Source of the DNA: Aptenodytes patagonicus
Lineage: Eukaryota > Chordata > Aves > Sphenisciformes > Spheniscidae
Reading direction: 5' to 3'
Assembly: GCF_965638725.1 (NCBI RefSeq)
Contig: NC_134952.1
Location: forward strand, 57,886,065-57,950,064
Length of the DNA: 64,000 bases
In this document: piece after piece, positions 11,401-23,753 of the stretch
Layout of the letters: every line of letters starts with the position of its first letter
Position numbering within the stretch: the stretch's first letter is position 1
Translations under genes and position numbers: made by a program
Notes under the pieces: generated by a model
What the model was told of the DNA's origin: nothing
Seen by the model: the letters and a program-made list of their open reading frames with translations, nothing else
The model's database searches: none

Positions 11401-14400
11401 AAACCTTGAGATCTTACTGAAGTCAAGGTCTAGATGGGGTAATAATGTGGACTCTGCTATATCCGATCGCCTTTCCTTTCTCTTCTTCTCCCCTTCTCCT
11501 ATTGCATGTCGCAAGGCTACAGCTGTGGAGAGAAAGATGCCCTCAACACATTAAGTGTAAATGGTATCAAGCAAAAGAGGCAGTGAGACATGCCAAGGTA
11601 CAGAAATGCAGTGAGGCAGCAACAGTAAGGAGAAGCAGGCTTAGTAGGTAAGAGAAAGTGACTAAAAAGCAGACTTTTGTATGGTTTTTGTATGGCCTTA
11701 CATCACCATTTATTGTGGGCACCCTGCTCTCTAATTTATCCAGAATACACTGGCTGGGATTTGGGAAAGATGAGAGAGGAACAAAACCGAACAGGGAACA
11801 AAACGTCAGGGTATTCAGGCCATGTACACAACTGTATTTTGGACACCTGTTTATAAATCTTACCATAAAGTGACTGTGTAAGGTTACAGACACTGACAGA
11901 ACTGGGACATAAAGGTTTGGATTCCTAGTCAAGTGCCTTGACAACTAAATCTGCTTTACATGGCTTAAGATGTCTAAGAAAAGCTGAGTATTTCTCTGTC
12001 AGTATATTAGGCTCTGTATTGATATATATTCACATACATGGTCACTTTCTGTCATGCTAAATGTTAAAGACTTCCAAAATAAATGTAGAATGTTTTTTTT
12101 TTTTAATCCGTACACCCCCTAAAGCTTCATAAATGCACCATTACCACTCCTGACAGAAATTCAAACTCCTGTCAAGCCGTACATTCAAAGGAGTTTTGGT
12201 ATGGTATGCTTCTTTATGTAAACATTCACCTTTTCATCAGACCATCCCACACCTGCAACAAAAGCCAAGACTAATGTGCAGAGCCCTCCTGATCCAGGGA
12301 AGCCAAAGTAGATGCTACCAAAAACAGCGAACATGGACAGCCCAAGTACAAAATATGACCTCTTCCATGCCAGAGATGCCTGCAGCCAAGGAAAGAGACA
12401 AACAAAAAAGTAAATTTATTTTAGAAATGGAGGAAAAAGGTTACTTCTGTTAATTTTGAAAATAGCGATTTGAAAATAACAATTACCATTAACCATTGCG
12501 AAAGAATCAAAGCTTTTAAGTGAGACTTGTACTATTCAGTTGAGTTGAGGGGTTTTTTTGGACATTAATTCCTAAGAAATTAAAATTTTGGAAATTTAAT
12601 ATTTTCTTTCCTCTGCCCATCCAAAATCTTATTGTCAAAAGGCTTTTTGTATCACAAGGAACATGATGCTCTATTCTAACAGCCCTGCTTCAACTTCATG
12701 ATAACAGGATTTTCTACCTGTACAGTCAAGTACTGGAACAGTTCATCCAAAGAGAGGTGAAATCATTGCCACTAGATGTTTTTAAGGACAAGTCATACAA
12801 ATGTTTGACGAGGACAGTCTAGTTTTATTTGATCTCACAGCAGACAGATATATCTCTGCCATTGGTCCCCATTTCTATTTATCTCTTTGGCTCCTGTACC
12901 ACACTCCTTATGTTATTTAATAAGAGGAAAATTTCATCCCACTGAGGGCAATAGTTGCTTTGCAAATTGACTTCAGTAGTCCAGGACATATCTACTTTCT
13001 TCCACAATTTTCTGTTCACTTAATTGCCCTTTGAGAGTAAATTAATCTACCACTTTATATAACTTTCATTTTTATTGAAAGTAACACATTCTAATTAGCA
13101 TTAATGATATGCCCAATCACTTAAAGCCCACGATCTGCCCGCTTTACTTGTTTTTAATCTTAGGCCTACTGGAAACATCTTATAGAAGTAAATGTGTCAC
13201 ACATCAATCTAATTGATGATTATTTTACTGCCTGAAATAGGTATCAGACCCTTTCTCCTTTATGTGTGGACGTTTCCACGATCTTCAATGAGACCAGGAT
13301 GGTGAGCTGGGTTCCAAACTCTGCATCAGGAAGGAGTAGGAGATCATACATTGTTATTGTTGCAGTAAACAAGTCATCACCTATAAAACACATCCTCACT
13401 TGATAGGCTTTGCAACCTGGAAACTGTTAGCGCTGTACACAGCTTTCCCCAAAAGCAGCTTCACATGAAACTTGGAAATGAATAACTTAGGAATATCATC
13501 CCTTAGCAAAGAATCTCTATTTTATAGAAAATTTTTTTTACTGGATTTTTACCTGATCACGGCTTGGGAAATATCGAACAAACATTCCCAGAATCCCCCC
13601 AGCTGCTATGCCAACAACCACCTCCAGCACTCCACGGAGCACGTTGTACAGAGTAGAACCTATTTGGCAAAAGAAAAACAGGTTCAGTAGGCCATACACA
13701 GACCCTTCACGCACCACAAACCACACTGTAGACCTATAAGTGTGATTCCAGAACAGTGTCTTCTTTAAATGACTTGGGGGTAAAGGGGTTCAGGAGGGAA
13801 CCTATGACCCTGAAAGAAATGGATAGTGCAAGCTCATGCCAAGAAAGTATGCCAGAGAAGCCAGAGAAAGAGCCACTGCGAGAACATTGCCAAACCCATG
13901 GAAATTTGAAAGAACTTATGTTGGGCATGCAGGGACCAGACTTGGCAGCTGAGGGAGCAGACAGGGAAAAATGTTCTCTGAAAGCTGATGTGACCCACAA
14001 CTCAGAGCCAACAATGCTACACCAAGACTTTTGATCATTGGCAATTTCCCTCTCAATATTCAAGTCCATACATGAACTTTATAGGGAGATGTCATTAAGT
14101 CACAAACCAGTCAGTCATAACAGAGCACACATTCCTCAAAATATCACTGTTTGTTCTGGATTTCACCACATACAGATTAACCAGCATACCGGAAGAGAAA
14201 GCCATCCCAAGGCAAGTATTGAAGCCTGTAATAGCCAGAATGTCATCAACGCTGCCAGCTGCCATTAGCAAAGTTGGGACACCTTTCTCCACCCCATATC
14301 CACCAGCCTGTAAAATCAGCATTGAGGGAACCACCACAGCAGGGGAGACTGCACCTAGAACAAAACTGAAGACACACAGGTTCAGCCTCTCTCAAAAAGA

Positions 14401-17400
14401 AAGCACTGAACTAAAAAACTCCAAAACGTTCTGACCCCAATTCTTTTAAAGTATAAACAAACAGACCTTTACATAAGGTATTTTCCTCACCTTTCCCTGC
14501 TAAGTACAAGCAGGGATATTTCTATGCAGATTTGCAATCAGCTTTTACTTCCTGCCCAACTCAATAGTATTAAAAGTAAAGGGCTCCACAGACTGAGCCT
14601 TGAGTCTACGCTGCAGGCCAGTTATGCTCCCTGATATATGCCTTGATTGTCCAATTTAGGAACCTGGTCTAGACATGCTTATGACTCAGTAGGCCAGTTC
14701 CTTCTCATAAAAATCAGTGTGTGGCAGAGGAGGAGAAGTTTATCCATCTTGCTCCAGTATATGGGTCCGGACCAAGTCCCCAGTTTAGACAGAACTAGAT
14801 GGAAAATGTTTCCTCTTCAAGGATATTACTCCAGAATATAACATGCCATATCCTTATTCTTGACTTGTGACAGAAAGACTGTCACGTGCATCTCTCTACA
14901 GGGAAATTCTGAATTCCAGCATGAAGATGCTCCAAAATGTGGTATCATTTTCTGTCCCTAAATGCCCCGTTTTGTGGTTAAAGACTCAGGGATTGCACCA
15001 TCCTTGTTTCTTCTTCAAGTGCCCAGATCACACACACAGAAGAGCAATGATGCAAGTACTCCTCTACAGCCTGAAAATGTGACCTTTAAATTAGCCACAG
15101 AGCCAGACATAGATGGTGAGCAAACAACCACAGGGGCTAAGCACAGCTTCCTAACTGGCATTAAACTGAGGTCTCTGCTTGGCACAGAGAACTGACTGCG
15201 CTTGGATCATTTAACTGTAGCATGAAAACAGGGACCTTTGTCATACAGGAGAAAAGAGAGCAATTACCCTAATATAAATCCCCATTGCCATGGCAAATGC
15301 ATGAACAAGTAGGCAAGAACAGCAGCTGTGCATGTTTCTGAGATGCATGGTCCAAAAGAAAGCCGTAAACAGACTGCTTTGAGTTTCTTAAGAGCCTGCA
15401 ATATGAAAGCACATTCAGACATTAGTATCAGTACCCTTGGCTTTATAGAGAGGAAACACATTTATGATCTGAAATGGTTTATTAAAAGAATTCCCTCTGA
15501 GCTGCAGTACAGGATATGATGGCTTTACATGGCCTAAGCCAGAGATAGACTCAAGGACAACTGGATTTGGATATAAAATTCCAAGTGTGGCAGTGAAACC
15601 CACTGAATCTAGGTTCGACAAGGTTCCTGCATGTCACAGGAAGGAGTGGCAGAGAATTCTGTTTGGCTTCTTGTGCAGAGCAAACTAATTGTGAGAGGCT
15701 GGACTAGCTGGGATCCGTTTGAAAGGTACACCCTCAAAACAGCTGACTTACCCACAGTTACTTCAGGTCATTTGCTCCATCCACAAAAGATTTTGCTATA
15801 ATCCCACAAGCTGCATGAGCACCCCCAAAAAATCATCCCAAAATCCGTGAACAAATAATGAAAAGTTGTAGAACTACATAAACTTGGCGCAAGGAGCCAA
15901 GCATCTCCTTCAGCTGTCTCTCACTTGATATCCAGAGCAGATTAAGTTCCATTTGGCTCAGCAACTTCTATTCAAAAATGTCTCTAAAACAGAATATTTA
16001 CTTGTAACAGCTGCCTTTAATATTTAGTCACAAACATGACTCTGCTAGGACCGGTCCCTAATTTTGACATGGGGGGAAAAAAAAAAAAAAAAATCAGTGA
16101 GTTGCACTTTTTACCAGCACAGTTTATCCCAGCATAATTAGGGCTGAGAATCACCAGAGCAACTGACATCTTTGTCTTCACAGCTTCAATTACATGAAGA
16201 ATGATTGTAACTGCATGAAAGCATTGCTACATACAGAGTCCAAATGACAGTTTCAATTGCCGCATGGGAGAAAAATGAGTCAAAAATGAAGTTCCTTTGG
16301 CAAAAAAAAGTTGTCACGGAATAGAAAGAAAAGCAATCTCACAGAACTGGACATCCAAGCTGTGTGTAACAACACGCAGTCCATGTTCATACAAGCTTCA
16401 ATGTCTTGGAAAAATGGATGATAGTAATATAGGAAACCAGGCATTTTTCAAGAACGACAAAACCCTATTTTCCTAAATATCTGAAGCATTGGCAACTCCC
16501 TAGTTTTCATCTTGGTTAAGAAAAATCTGTTTAGTTGTTCTGAACTAGCTATACTTGACCACAGTTTTATATAAACTTTAAGCAGCCCCTTAAACTTAAA
16601 TAGATAAGGGCCAATATGGTACAGCTTTATTTCAGCCAGCTGATTTTGATCAAGCAAAACCTTGCCTTCATTAATTCATGGAACATCACGTTTCATCCTG
16701 CGTGGAGGCAGACTATTTTTTTTGTTCACAGGAGCATTATGGGCTTTATTGTGATGTGAAGCATTGTTTCCGTAGTGCAGCAGAACTCATCTTTGCAATG
16801 AATATATTTGCATTAAAATGGCAATGATTAAAAAAAAAAAGAAAAGAAAAAGTGAAAAAGACACACAGGTTTGGATTTTTTGGTTGGTTGGTTTTTTTGA
16901 TTGGTGTCAACACAAGCAACATTCTCTTTCAAGGACTGGGGATCCCTTCCATTACTTGTTTTAGTTTGTCGGTGTAAACTGACAGGGAGTTTGTCAGGGA
17001 GCATAAACTCTTCCTGACAGACCACAATTGGAGCACATGTCCTCAAGATGGTCTGCTCACAAAATTCAGGAAATTTCTTTAAGGCAAGTGGGAAAACAGT
17101 CATAAAATCAGTTTTCCTTAGGTTTTTTTTTGATTGCTTGCCTACTCTACAAATCCAACTGCCAATATTAACATATGACTATACAATAGAAACTAAACTT
17201 TCTGTAACGCTCTAGTTTGCAGATCCCCTAAGACTGAACGGTTCAATATTTTTAACAGAACCAATTATTCAATTTTTTTTGAGGGCTGTTTTATACTTTG
17301 CCTCACACAAATGGCTGGTGCCGTACCTTTGGATCCAGGCCGAGTCCTGCTCGGGTCAAGATAATTGAAAGAGCAATATTCCTCAGCGCTGCAGACCAGC

Positions 17401-20400
17401 GTAGGTTTATCTGGACGATGTCACTAATGAACGGGGTATTTCGGATTAGGAAACCAGCAAGTAGCATCCCTTAAATGAAAGCAAATAAGCTCCTGTCAAG
17501 TGACTTGCTTTTATTGCACTAAAAGCTTGCATAGAATTCTTAAAAACAGACACCATATTATGTATTTATGAGTCAAAGAAACAATTCACGTTCTGAATTA
17601 TTAGCCATGTTTGAACGATGGGGACTGAGGCATGGAAAGAGAGAGACATGTTTAAAGCAACGAAAGTAGCCTCAGAACACACCAGGTCACCAATGAATAA
17701 ATCTGCAGGATGTTGACACGTAGCTTTAGTGCAAGCAAACAGATTCAGCTTTGTTCACCAGGTGCAGGTCATACTTACCATAAGCAAAGACACCTCTGCA
17801 TCCTTAAAGATATTTTTCTTGTTATCTTGTTTTAACATGAAAAGAGGAAGATCGTCTAATATTGCGTATTTATCTCAGAAGTTGGAAATGGTTAAAAATC
17901 CTCTTAGGTGTAAGAAATGCAGGTATCACAGGAACCATAATGCCGAGTTATTAGGAAATATAATCTAGAACAGCTAATCATGGACTAACAGCCATTTTAA
18001 AATGCTCTGGCAATACGACTGTTATGCAAAGGGGAAAAAAAGGGGGAAAATCAGGAACTTGCTCTTATCCTCTATTTGAGCTACTTGCAAGACCCAACCT
18101 TTTGCAAATATTAGCAAAACTGTCTAATTGACTTCCTGCAAAGCTATCGGAACTGTAGCTCTGGAAGGATATAGAAAAGTACAGGAAAGGGTGACTTTAA
18201 ATATAGACCTGCGGAGATTAATTGTAGGTCCTGATGATTCAAAGATACATTCTTGTGGCTTAATTTTATATTAGCCATGTTAAGAAACAGGAAACCAACA
18301 AAGACAAAAAATAAACAAACACTATGCTTAGGTTGGTCCCAGCTTGGTGTGAGCCTTGGCTGTGGACTTGATTTGTCCTGGAACATGCTAAACTTTCGAT
18401 CATTGTTCTTCTCGCCACCTCCCGGAAAAAAAACAGTGGCATAATTAATCTGTGGCACCTCATGACAATTATATCAGGCTAGCATAATGATCACATGCTC
18501 TTTGCAATGTTTGCTTGAGGTCCAAGTCACTAGAGCTACCCCGATCTAGAAATCTACTTAAGGCAAAAAACTCCACCTCAAAGGGTATCTTCACTCTTCT
18601 GCTCCATGTTGCCTGCTGCAGAAACCTCTCTGCAATGTATGCCTAAAATATACTATGTGACTGTTTCAGTAGCAATTTCACTCCTTTCCTCAGACAGAAG
18701 CTCACTATAAGGTGCTTAAGTGCTCAGCCAGCCACATTATACTCAACTGCACCTAGCACAAGTGGATTAAAGACATGTAAGACTACAAGATTTGTATTTT
18801 TAGTGTAAAAAAGAATATTCAAAGACATTGTCTCTCTCTTCTTCTGACTCATAGATTTCTCCAATTTTCCTCAAAGACTGGGGATCTGAACAATGAACTC
18901 TGTCCTAAGCAACTCTACAGACGTGCTGTCATGCTTAAGTTTCTATTGTTCAGTATAACCTGTCTGACAAGCAGTTTCATGCTCAGCACATAACTTTTAG
19001 ATACAGATGTAATTAAAAAAAGCAGAATCCAAATGGTCATAAACTTTTTTTTTTAAGGGGAATGTTTACTTAGAAAGGGCAGACTCCCTCTGTGTTACAT
19101 CCTGTGTTCATATTATTGCAGGCATGCATGCTATATGCAAAACTTCCCTCCCTCTCATTTGCATTTTTTCTCGTTCGTGAAATTAAGCGGAGCAAGAACC
19201 TGCGTGCTGCCTGGACAGAGCCGTACATGAAGCTATCTAGCTGTTCTGTAAGCAGTGCTGCTGTGTGAGGCACACCACCAGCTATGCAGGTTACAAAATC
19301 ACATCCGTGCACTACAGGCAGATATTTGTAGCCCACTCTGCCATGCAGTTTTACTGTCTGTCAACGGCTTTACTCATTTATGCACTAAGCATAGCAAGGG
19401 GGCAGCATACAGCTGGTGAGATGAACCTGGAACTTCATTTTTCAGCTTCATTGACATCACAATATTGTACTGATCTAACCTAAACCTCCTCTAGGAAAGA
19501 AGTCTGAAAAGGTTCTGATGATGTCAAAATTAACATCATTTTCATCTCTCATTTCTATTTTGCATTTTTATGTAAAATAAAACAAGATGTTGATATGAAA
19601 AACAGTGTTATGATTGGTTCAAAATAACTCTCTTCAGAAGAATTATTCCTTGTAGTGAATTTATTTTCTCAGGTTTCAGTTATCTTGAGATAAAGGAAGG
19701 AGAAGAAAGAAATTGCTTTGGATTACCAGTAGTAGGGAATTCCTGTAGTGTTTTCTTTGGAAAACATTTTCATTGTGCGAGATACATGTGAAACAGCTCA
19801 GCAATAATTTCCTTATGAATTAATTATTCTACTGTAACAGGAGGTCCAGATTAAGAATCCTGTTTAGCAATATTAAAACCAAGTTTTAAGTACCCAGTAC
19901 TTAAACAGTACCCCTCAGTACGTGACAGAGGGGACTGAAGGACAATAAACTTTGAATCTGTAAGTATACAGTTCTCTGGCCCGCAAAGAATTAAGAGGAG
20001 AGCCTCAGTAGCATACAGGCTATTTCACTTGAGCCAGTTTGGGGAATTTTGCACCTTCTTGGAGAGGACCAGATAAAAGTCACTTGGAAAAGCTACAGAT
20101 TTTGAGTGTGACACAGTTTGTTTGTTCCCAATCAAAACACATCTAGCGTGCAGCCATTACTTGACAGTTTAAACAACACAAATATGCAGGAAGAAAAGAA
20201 GGAAGGATATCTTACCCAGAAGAGCAGGGAGGGGGGGTAGTGTTCGTATTTTAATGAATCCAAAAATTTTACCTCCAATGACAGCAAAAAAATAAAGAAA
20301 CAGAATTCCAAACAGGTTTCCACCTGGGAGACACTCAGTCCCAGTGATGGACCAAACCACAGCCCAAACCAGGACCACGATTGCAACTGGAACAAAACAA

Positions 20401-23400
20401 GAAATATTCATATTTAATCATCTCTCAGGGACAACTTTGTTTGCTATCAGATCACGTTTGGTTTTCTACTAAGGAAAAAGGTACCATGACTTTCAGAAAT
20501 AAAATCACTTACCTTAAAAATTAATTTAATCATAACAATGTGCTTAGTCTTCGGTGCTCCCTAAACTGATGTTCTGATTTTATAGATGCTAAGATACTTT
20601 AAAAAATGATAACAGGAATATCATTAGGGACCAACAAGTACTGAGTGAGCCTCAGGCCACTGTGGAAAGCACTTAACAGGCCCCAAACTTAAAGCAAAGA
20701 CTTTCACTACCTTATCTTGCATTTGCTTATCTTCCTTCAGCTACTTCAGAACTGCAGTAAGAACCTGCTGCTGTACAGCCTGGCATATCTTTGAGCTAAT
20801 GACTGCAGCTCCAGTCTAATTTTTAAAATAATTTAAGCATCATTTTTTGGCTGGATGTGCATTGCTATCCCGGGGGGGGGGGGGGGGATCTGAAGAAGGT
20901 CGTGTCTCTGGACAGCCTAAAGTAGTACAGATACTTCCCTTGATACAGCAATCAAAGAGGGATAATACACAGGAAAAAAAAAATTCCTGAAAAATATGAT
21001 GAGAACGTTAAGTGAAAATATTATAAAATATGTGAAAATACTGTGCACTTTCCAGGTTCCCAAATCTGTCCCTACAGTTATCCAACAACAACAGGCGTAC
21101 ACAGATATAAAAGCAGAAGACTGAAGGACACGAAAAAATGCGTTGAATAAATCCCCCTTCTCATAATCATAAGAAAATGTATTGCATTTCAAATTGGATT
21201 TTTCTTTATCTTTTTTGAGGGTGACGGGTGGCAAAGGGCAGACCAGTAGGTTTCCGAACATAAAAGCCTAAGAATCCCAATGAGAGAGAACGGAGGCTGT
21301 GGAAGCAATCAAAGCCACAGGAAGTGTCTTTTGTTAGGAAAAGTCTGAAATAACTGTTTAGCCAGGCATTCTCTTCTGTGAGCCTTCAGGGCAAATCTTA
21401 AACAGAATGGGTCAGTTTGCCTTGTAGTTAGGATTCTTGGCTTTGCAAGCCTGTGGTACTAAGAAACAAAAGAAGGTATCACTGCAAAGTCTCATATTTG
21501 TTGCCTTAATTCAACAAAAAGCCATCCAGTGTGCCAAAAATGCCACTGTGTTTATAATAATCTTAATGCTCTCACACCAAAACGAACTATCAAGACAAGA
21601 ATTAGGCGGTCTTTCTTCTGATGAAAACAATTTGCAATGCGAAAACATACCTACCACGTTAAACACAGAAGAGAGGGTGGAGGAACAAAGACTATACATT
21701 CAAATCTTTGTTTCACCTCATTTTTTTTCTGCTAAAACATTGAAACAAAAGTGTGATGTGTAAAACATAGCTATTTCCCTTCGTTATTTTCAAGGACAAT
21801 GGACAGATATCATCCCATCCAGAGAAACAAGTACTTCATTTGCCATTTCTCAGTTTAATTAAACTCTGTCTTTCTTACATACCATTTGTCACTGTTCGGG
21901 CCAGTAAACCCTGAGGAGGACAAGTAAATATTTGCCTCCATGTTCTTGCAGGTATTGAAGACCCTGCTGTCGGTTCCGGAGGTTGCTGAGCACAATGATT
22001 CAAGAGAGCAGTTTCTTCTGTTTGTGTATTCCCATCAGTACCTTTGGCATCTACTGTTGGTCCCTCCTGAATGAAAACAATGAGACACTCTCAGAAGTGG
22101 CGCTGTACACTTTTGAAGCGGTGTACAAGACTTAAAACCAGCTGTGATGCACTAGATCCACACTGTCTACTGATGACTACATTAACTACACAGTCGCTGT
22201 AGGAACGGTCCAGCTTTGTAGTATATTTGGGATTTTTGGTTATGTGTTTGTTTTTGCATGGCACGAAGAACTGCATGTGAGAGGCTGCGGGACATTTGCC
22301 TTTTTATCTGCAACTGACAGGACTCCTGTCCCAATATGAATAGCACCTGTTCAGCATCAATACCAGCATCTTTGATGAAGAAACAATATTAACAGGCCAG
22401 GTTCAGCTTGTCTTGTATACGAGCTAAATATTTATCAATATTTTCTACAGTTTGATAGTGTTCTGCTTCCAGACTGGATTCCGCAATACAGTTAATGATT
22501 AGCATCGTTCCAGTGAGACAGCGTCTTTAATACAACTCCTAAATAACTTCTGTTGCAAAGCCTTGAACCAAAATAACAAAACCTACTTGTGATTAGACAA
22601 AGATGAAAAAACCAGAACAGCTGGCCAGTGCAAGCATTACTCACATGATCCATTGCTGGAAGGCTCAAGCTGGTAAGTCAAGGCAGAGATGGAGAAATAC
22701 CACCCCGGGAGTTATTTCCTTGAAGAATGGTTCCTTGAAGCTGTTCTTTTATACTGATTCATTTACTTATCCATATTCATAGCCAAAGCACTTTTTGACC
22801 ATTTTTGGATATGTGTCTCACTTCATTTTAGGGTCCTTATTTTTGACGAGTTAATCATCTACCTTCCTTTATGATTATTCACCTTCATGTCAGCTCATTA
22901 TCATAGCATGGACATGGAATTCTTGCCTATACTGTGGTTTGGCCCTCCTCCAGTAATAGTTCCACATTTCCCATTATTTTTCCGTCTCATCTCTCTCTCT
23001 CTTTCTCTCTCTATATATATCTCCTTTACTCAGAGTCACAGTTGGAACACAAATCTTGTGAGCTTTCAGCATGGAGTTATTTGGTTATCGACCCTGTGAT
23101 TCTGTGACCACCAGCTACCCATGTGTAGATATGCCATATGGTACTTATCTTTACAGTCAATATTATATGGTTATTCTAAAGTGCCTTTTATATTAAGAAT
23201 TTTATTCTCACTTGCATTTACTGCAAGTCTTTTTAAAGCCATGGAAGTCAACACTAGAAATATGCACATGGAAGTTTAAAACTGTGGGGTTTTTTATTTT
23301 TGTTAAATAAAAAAAAGGAAGAGATGCATGAACAACTTTCAGCAAGTGGACGGATAGGCACAATTTGAAAGCAAAGAAGCAATCTTAAGTCCATTTAATT

Positions 23401-23753
23401 CTCTTCCATAGCTGATTGTAAAACTTACGCCGATGCATTTTCCACTTCAAGCTGAAATTGCAACCACTGATTTCCAGCAATCCAACGTACCACAGACTTT
23501 TAAAAACTGAACATTTTTTAATTCTAAGAAATTCTTACTGAGGATATTTCTCTTTGTATTCCCTTCAGATGTAGGGATTTTAACAGATGTAGGAAGAAAA
23601 AAGAAAGGAAAAGGAAGGTTCCTCTGACTAAAACTATGCTTTGAGATCCTAATTAATTACCTCGCTTTTCTCATGCATGGGAATCATGCCATTTCTCTCA
23701 CGTACTGATGGCTCAGAATCTTCATTATAATTTACAATATCCTCCTTTACCAT
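8217..23753 (-). CDS. SLC9B2: SLC9B2 (NHA2) sodium/hydrogen antiporter, complete coding region, 11 coding exons
   Basis: Joined exons (minus): 23753-23661, 22066-21883, 20386-20216, 17469-17327, 15395-15268, 14365-14190, 13659-13553, 12379-12230, 9891-9783, 9579-9443, 8456-8217. They total 1638 nt, 545 aa plus TAA, against 537 in human. All phases agree and all introns are GT-AG. The protein is a CPA2-type Na+(Li+)/H+ antiporter of plasma membrane and organelles, linked in mammals to osteoclasts, insulin secretion, sperm and kidney. A poorly conserved hydrophilic N-terminus (about 1-90) precedes the membrane domain (about 93-510). The ion-binding pair D280-D281 lies in GSVDDILAITG. E217 and R434 align with the human E215/R432 pair that I recall as a functional salt bridge. 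The C-tail is acidic (KEDEEGAEVGEE). The start in GCAACAATGG has A at -3 and G at +4. SLC9B1 is the only close alternative; the syntenic place and sequence favour SLC9B2. Confidence 0.97.
9443..9579 (-). CDS. SLC9B2: SLC9B2 coding exon 10 (aa 421-466)
   Basis: Encodes GLCVATLGIALVVRIIATF and CFAGFNFKEKVFVSLAWIPK ending ATVQ. R434 aligns with human R432. WIPKATVQ is a family signature. Acceptor TTGTTGCAG, donor CAG|GTAAAC. Confidence 0.95.
9662..9694. repeat. G/T-rich low-complexity tract
   Basis: GGGGTTGG, T6, G7 and T7 runs in a SLC9B2 intron. Confidence 0.7.
9783..9891 (-). CDS. SLC9B2: SLC9B2 coding exon 9 (aa 385-421)
   Basis: Encodes REVEKTVAVAWNIFQPFLFG and LIGAEVSVTSLRPETV, the conserved FQPLLFGLIGAEVS block. 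Acceptor GATTACAG, donor GTTG|GTAAGA, ends in phase 1. Confidence 0.95.
11056..11085. repeat. Near-perfect inverted repeat, 14-nt arms
   Basis: CATCAATATGTATA, then CA, then TATACATATTGATG: two 14-nt arms with a 2-nt centre. A further partial copy (TCAATATGTATA) follows at 11090-11101. AT-rich and able to form a hairpin or cruciform. It sits in a SLC9B2 intron and no function is evident. Confidence 0.85.
12230..12379 (-). CDS. SLC9B2: SLC9B2 coding exon 8 (aa 335-384)
   Basis: Fifty codons from ASLAWKRSYFVLG through the glycine-rich FGFPGSGGLCTLVLAF to GVGWSDEK. The FGFPGSGGLCTLV stretch is identical to human. Acceptor TTGGCTGCAG, donor AAG|GTGAAT, phase 0 to 0. Confidence 0.95.
12730..12850 (+). 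mobile_element. Degraded CR1 LINE 3' fragment
   Basis: The run GAGGTGAAATCATTGCCACT, then GATGTTTTTAAGGACAAG, then a TTTGACGAGG-AC-AGTCTAG stretch follows the layout of old amniote CR1 3' ends (CACTGGAGGTTTTTAAGAACAGGTT...). Heavily diverged; a judgement by eye. Confidence 0.45.
13553..13659 (-). CDS. SLC9B2: SLC9B2 coding exon 7 (aa 299-334)
   Basis: Encodes STLYNVLRGVLEVVVGIAAG and GMFVRYFPSRDQ, parallel to human STVFNVLRGVLEVVIG. Acceptor CCAAATAG, donor CAG|GTAAAA, phase 1 to 0. Confidence 0.95.
14190..14365 (-). CDS. SLC9B2: SLC9B2 coding exon 6 (aa 240-299), ion-binding Asp-Asp motif
   Basis: Starts inside GFVLGAVSPAVVVPSML and contains GVPTLLMAAGSVDDILAITG. D280-D281 are the paired aspartates required for cation binding in NHA2-type antiporters. 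The nearer AG at 14355-14356 would drop codons; the AG at 14366-14367 restores GFVLGAVSP exactly. Ends in phase 1. Confidence 0.96.
15268..15395 (-). CDS. SLC9B2: SLC9B2 coding exon 5 (aa 198-240)
   Basis: Encodes ALKKLKAVCLRLSFGPCISE and the helix to WQWGFIL. E217 in CISETC aligns with human E215. Acceptor ATTGCAG, donor TTAGG|GTAATT, ends in phase 2. Confidence 0.95.
17327..17469 (-). CDS. SLC9B2: SLC9B2 coding exon 4 (aa 150-197)
   Basis: Encodes MLLAGFLIRNTPF through LSIILTRAGLGLDPK, a membrane hairpin with the conserved RAGLGLD end. Acceptor is the unusual CATTTAAG. Donor AAG|GTACGG; ends in phase 0. Confidence 0.94.
20216..20386 (-). CDS. SLC9B2: SLC9B2 coding exon 3 (aa 93-150)
   Basis: Two membrane segments, VLVWAVVWSITG and NLFGILFLYFFAVIGG, joined by ECLPGG, then IRTLPPLPALLG. 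Almost identical to human NHA2 around WAVVWSITG. Acceptor GTTCCAG, donor CTGG|GTAAGA, phase 1 to 1. Confidence 0.95.
20873..20887 (+). repeat. G15 homopolymer
   Basis: Fifteen consecutive G residues after CTATCCC in the intron between SLC9B2 coding exons 2 and 3. It could form a quadruplex, and its length may be a sequencing uncertainty. Confidence 0.8.
21883..22066 (-). CDS. SLC9B2: SLC9B2 coding exon 2 (aa 32-93)
   Basis: Hydrophilic N-terminal region rich in T, E, P and Q, poorly conserved with mammals until CPPQGLLARTVTN, which matches human CPPHGLLDRVITN just before the first membrane helix. Acceptor CATTCAG; donor AATG|GTATGT; ends in phase 1. Confidence 0.93.
22990..23020. repeat. (CT)n/(TA)n microsatellite
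   Basis: CT dinucleotides running into TA dinucleotides in the intron between SLC9B2 coding exons 1 and 2. Confidence 0.8.
23661..23753 (-). CDS. SLC9B2: SLC9B2 coding exon 1 (aa 1-31)
   Basis: ATG at 23753-23751; the exon itself begins at 23763 after acceptor TTTCTTTAG, leaving 10 nt of 5' UTR. Encodes MVKEDIVNYNEDSEPS onward, acidic and cytosolic. Donor GAG|GTAATT; ends in phase 0. Confidence 0.9.

Noticed and set aside
14351..14357. Alternative acceptor TTCTAG|GTGCAG for SLC9B2 coding exon 6
   Set aside because: It would break the phase with the exon ending at 15268; the acceptor at 14366-14367 restores the conserved GFVLGAVSP.
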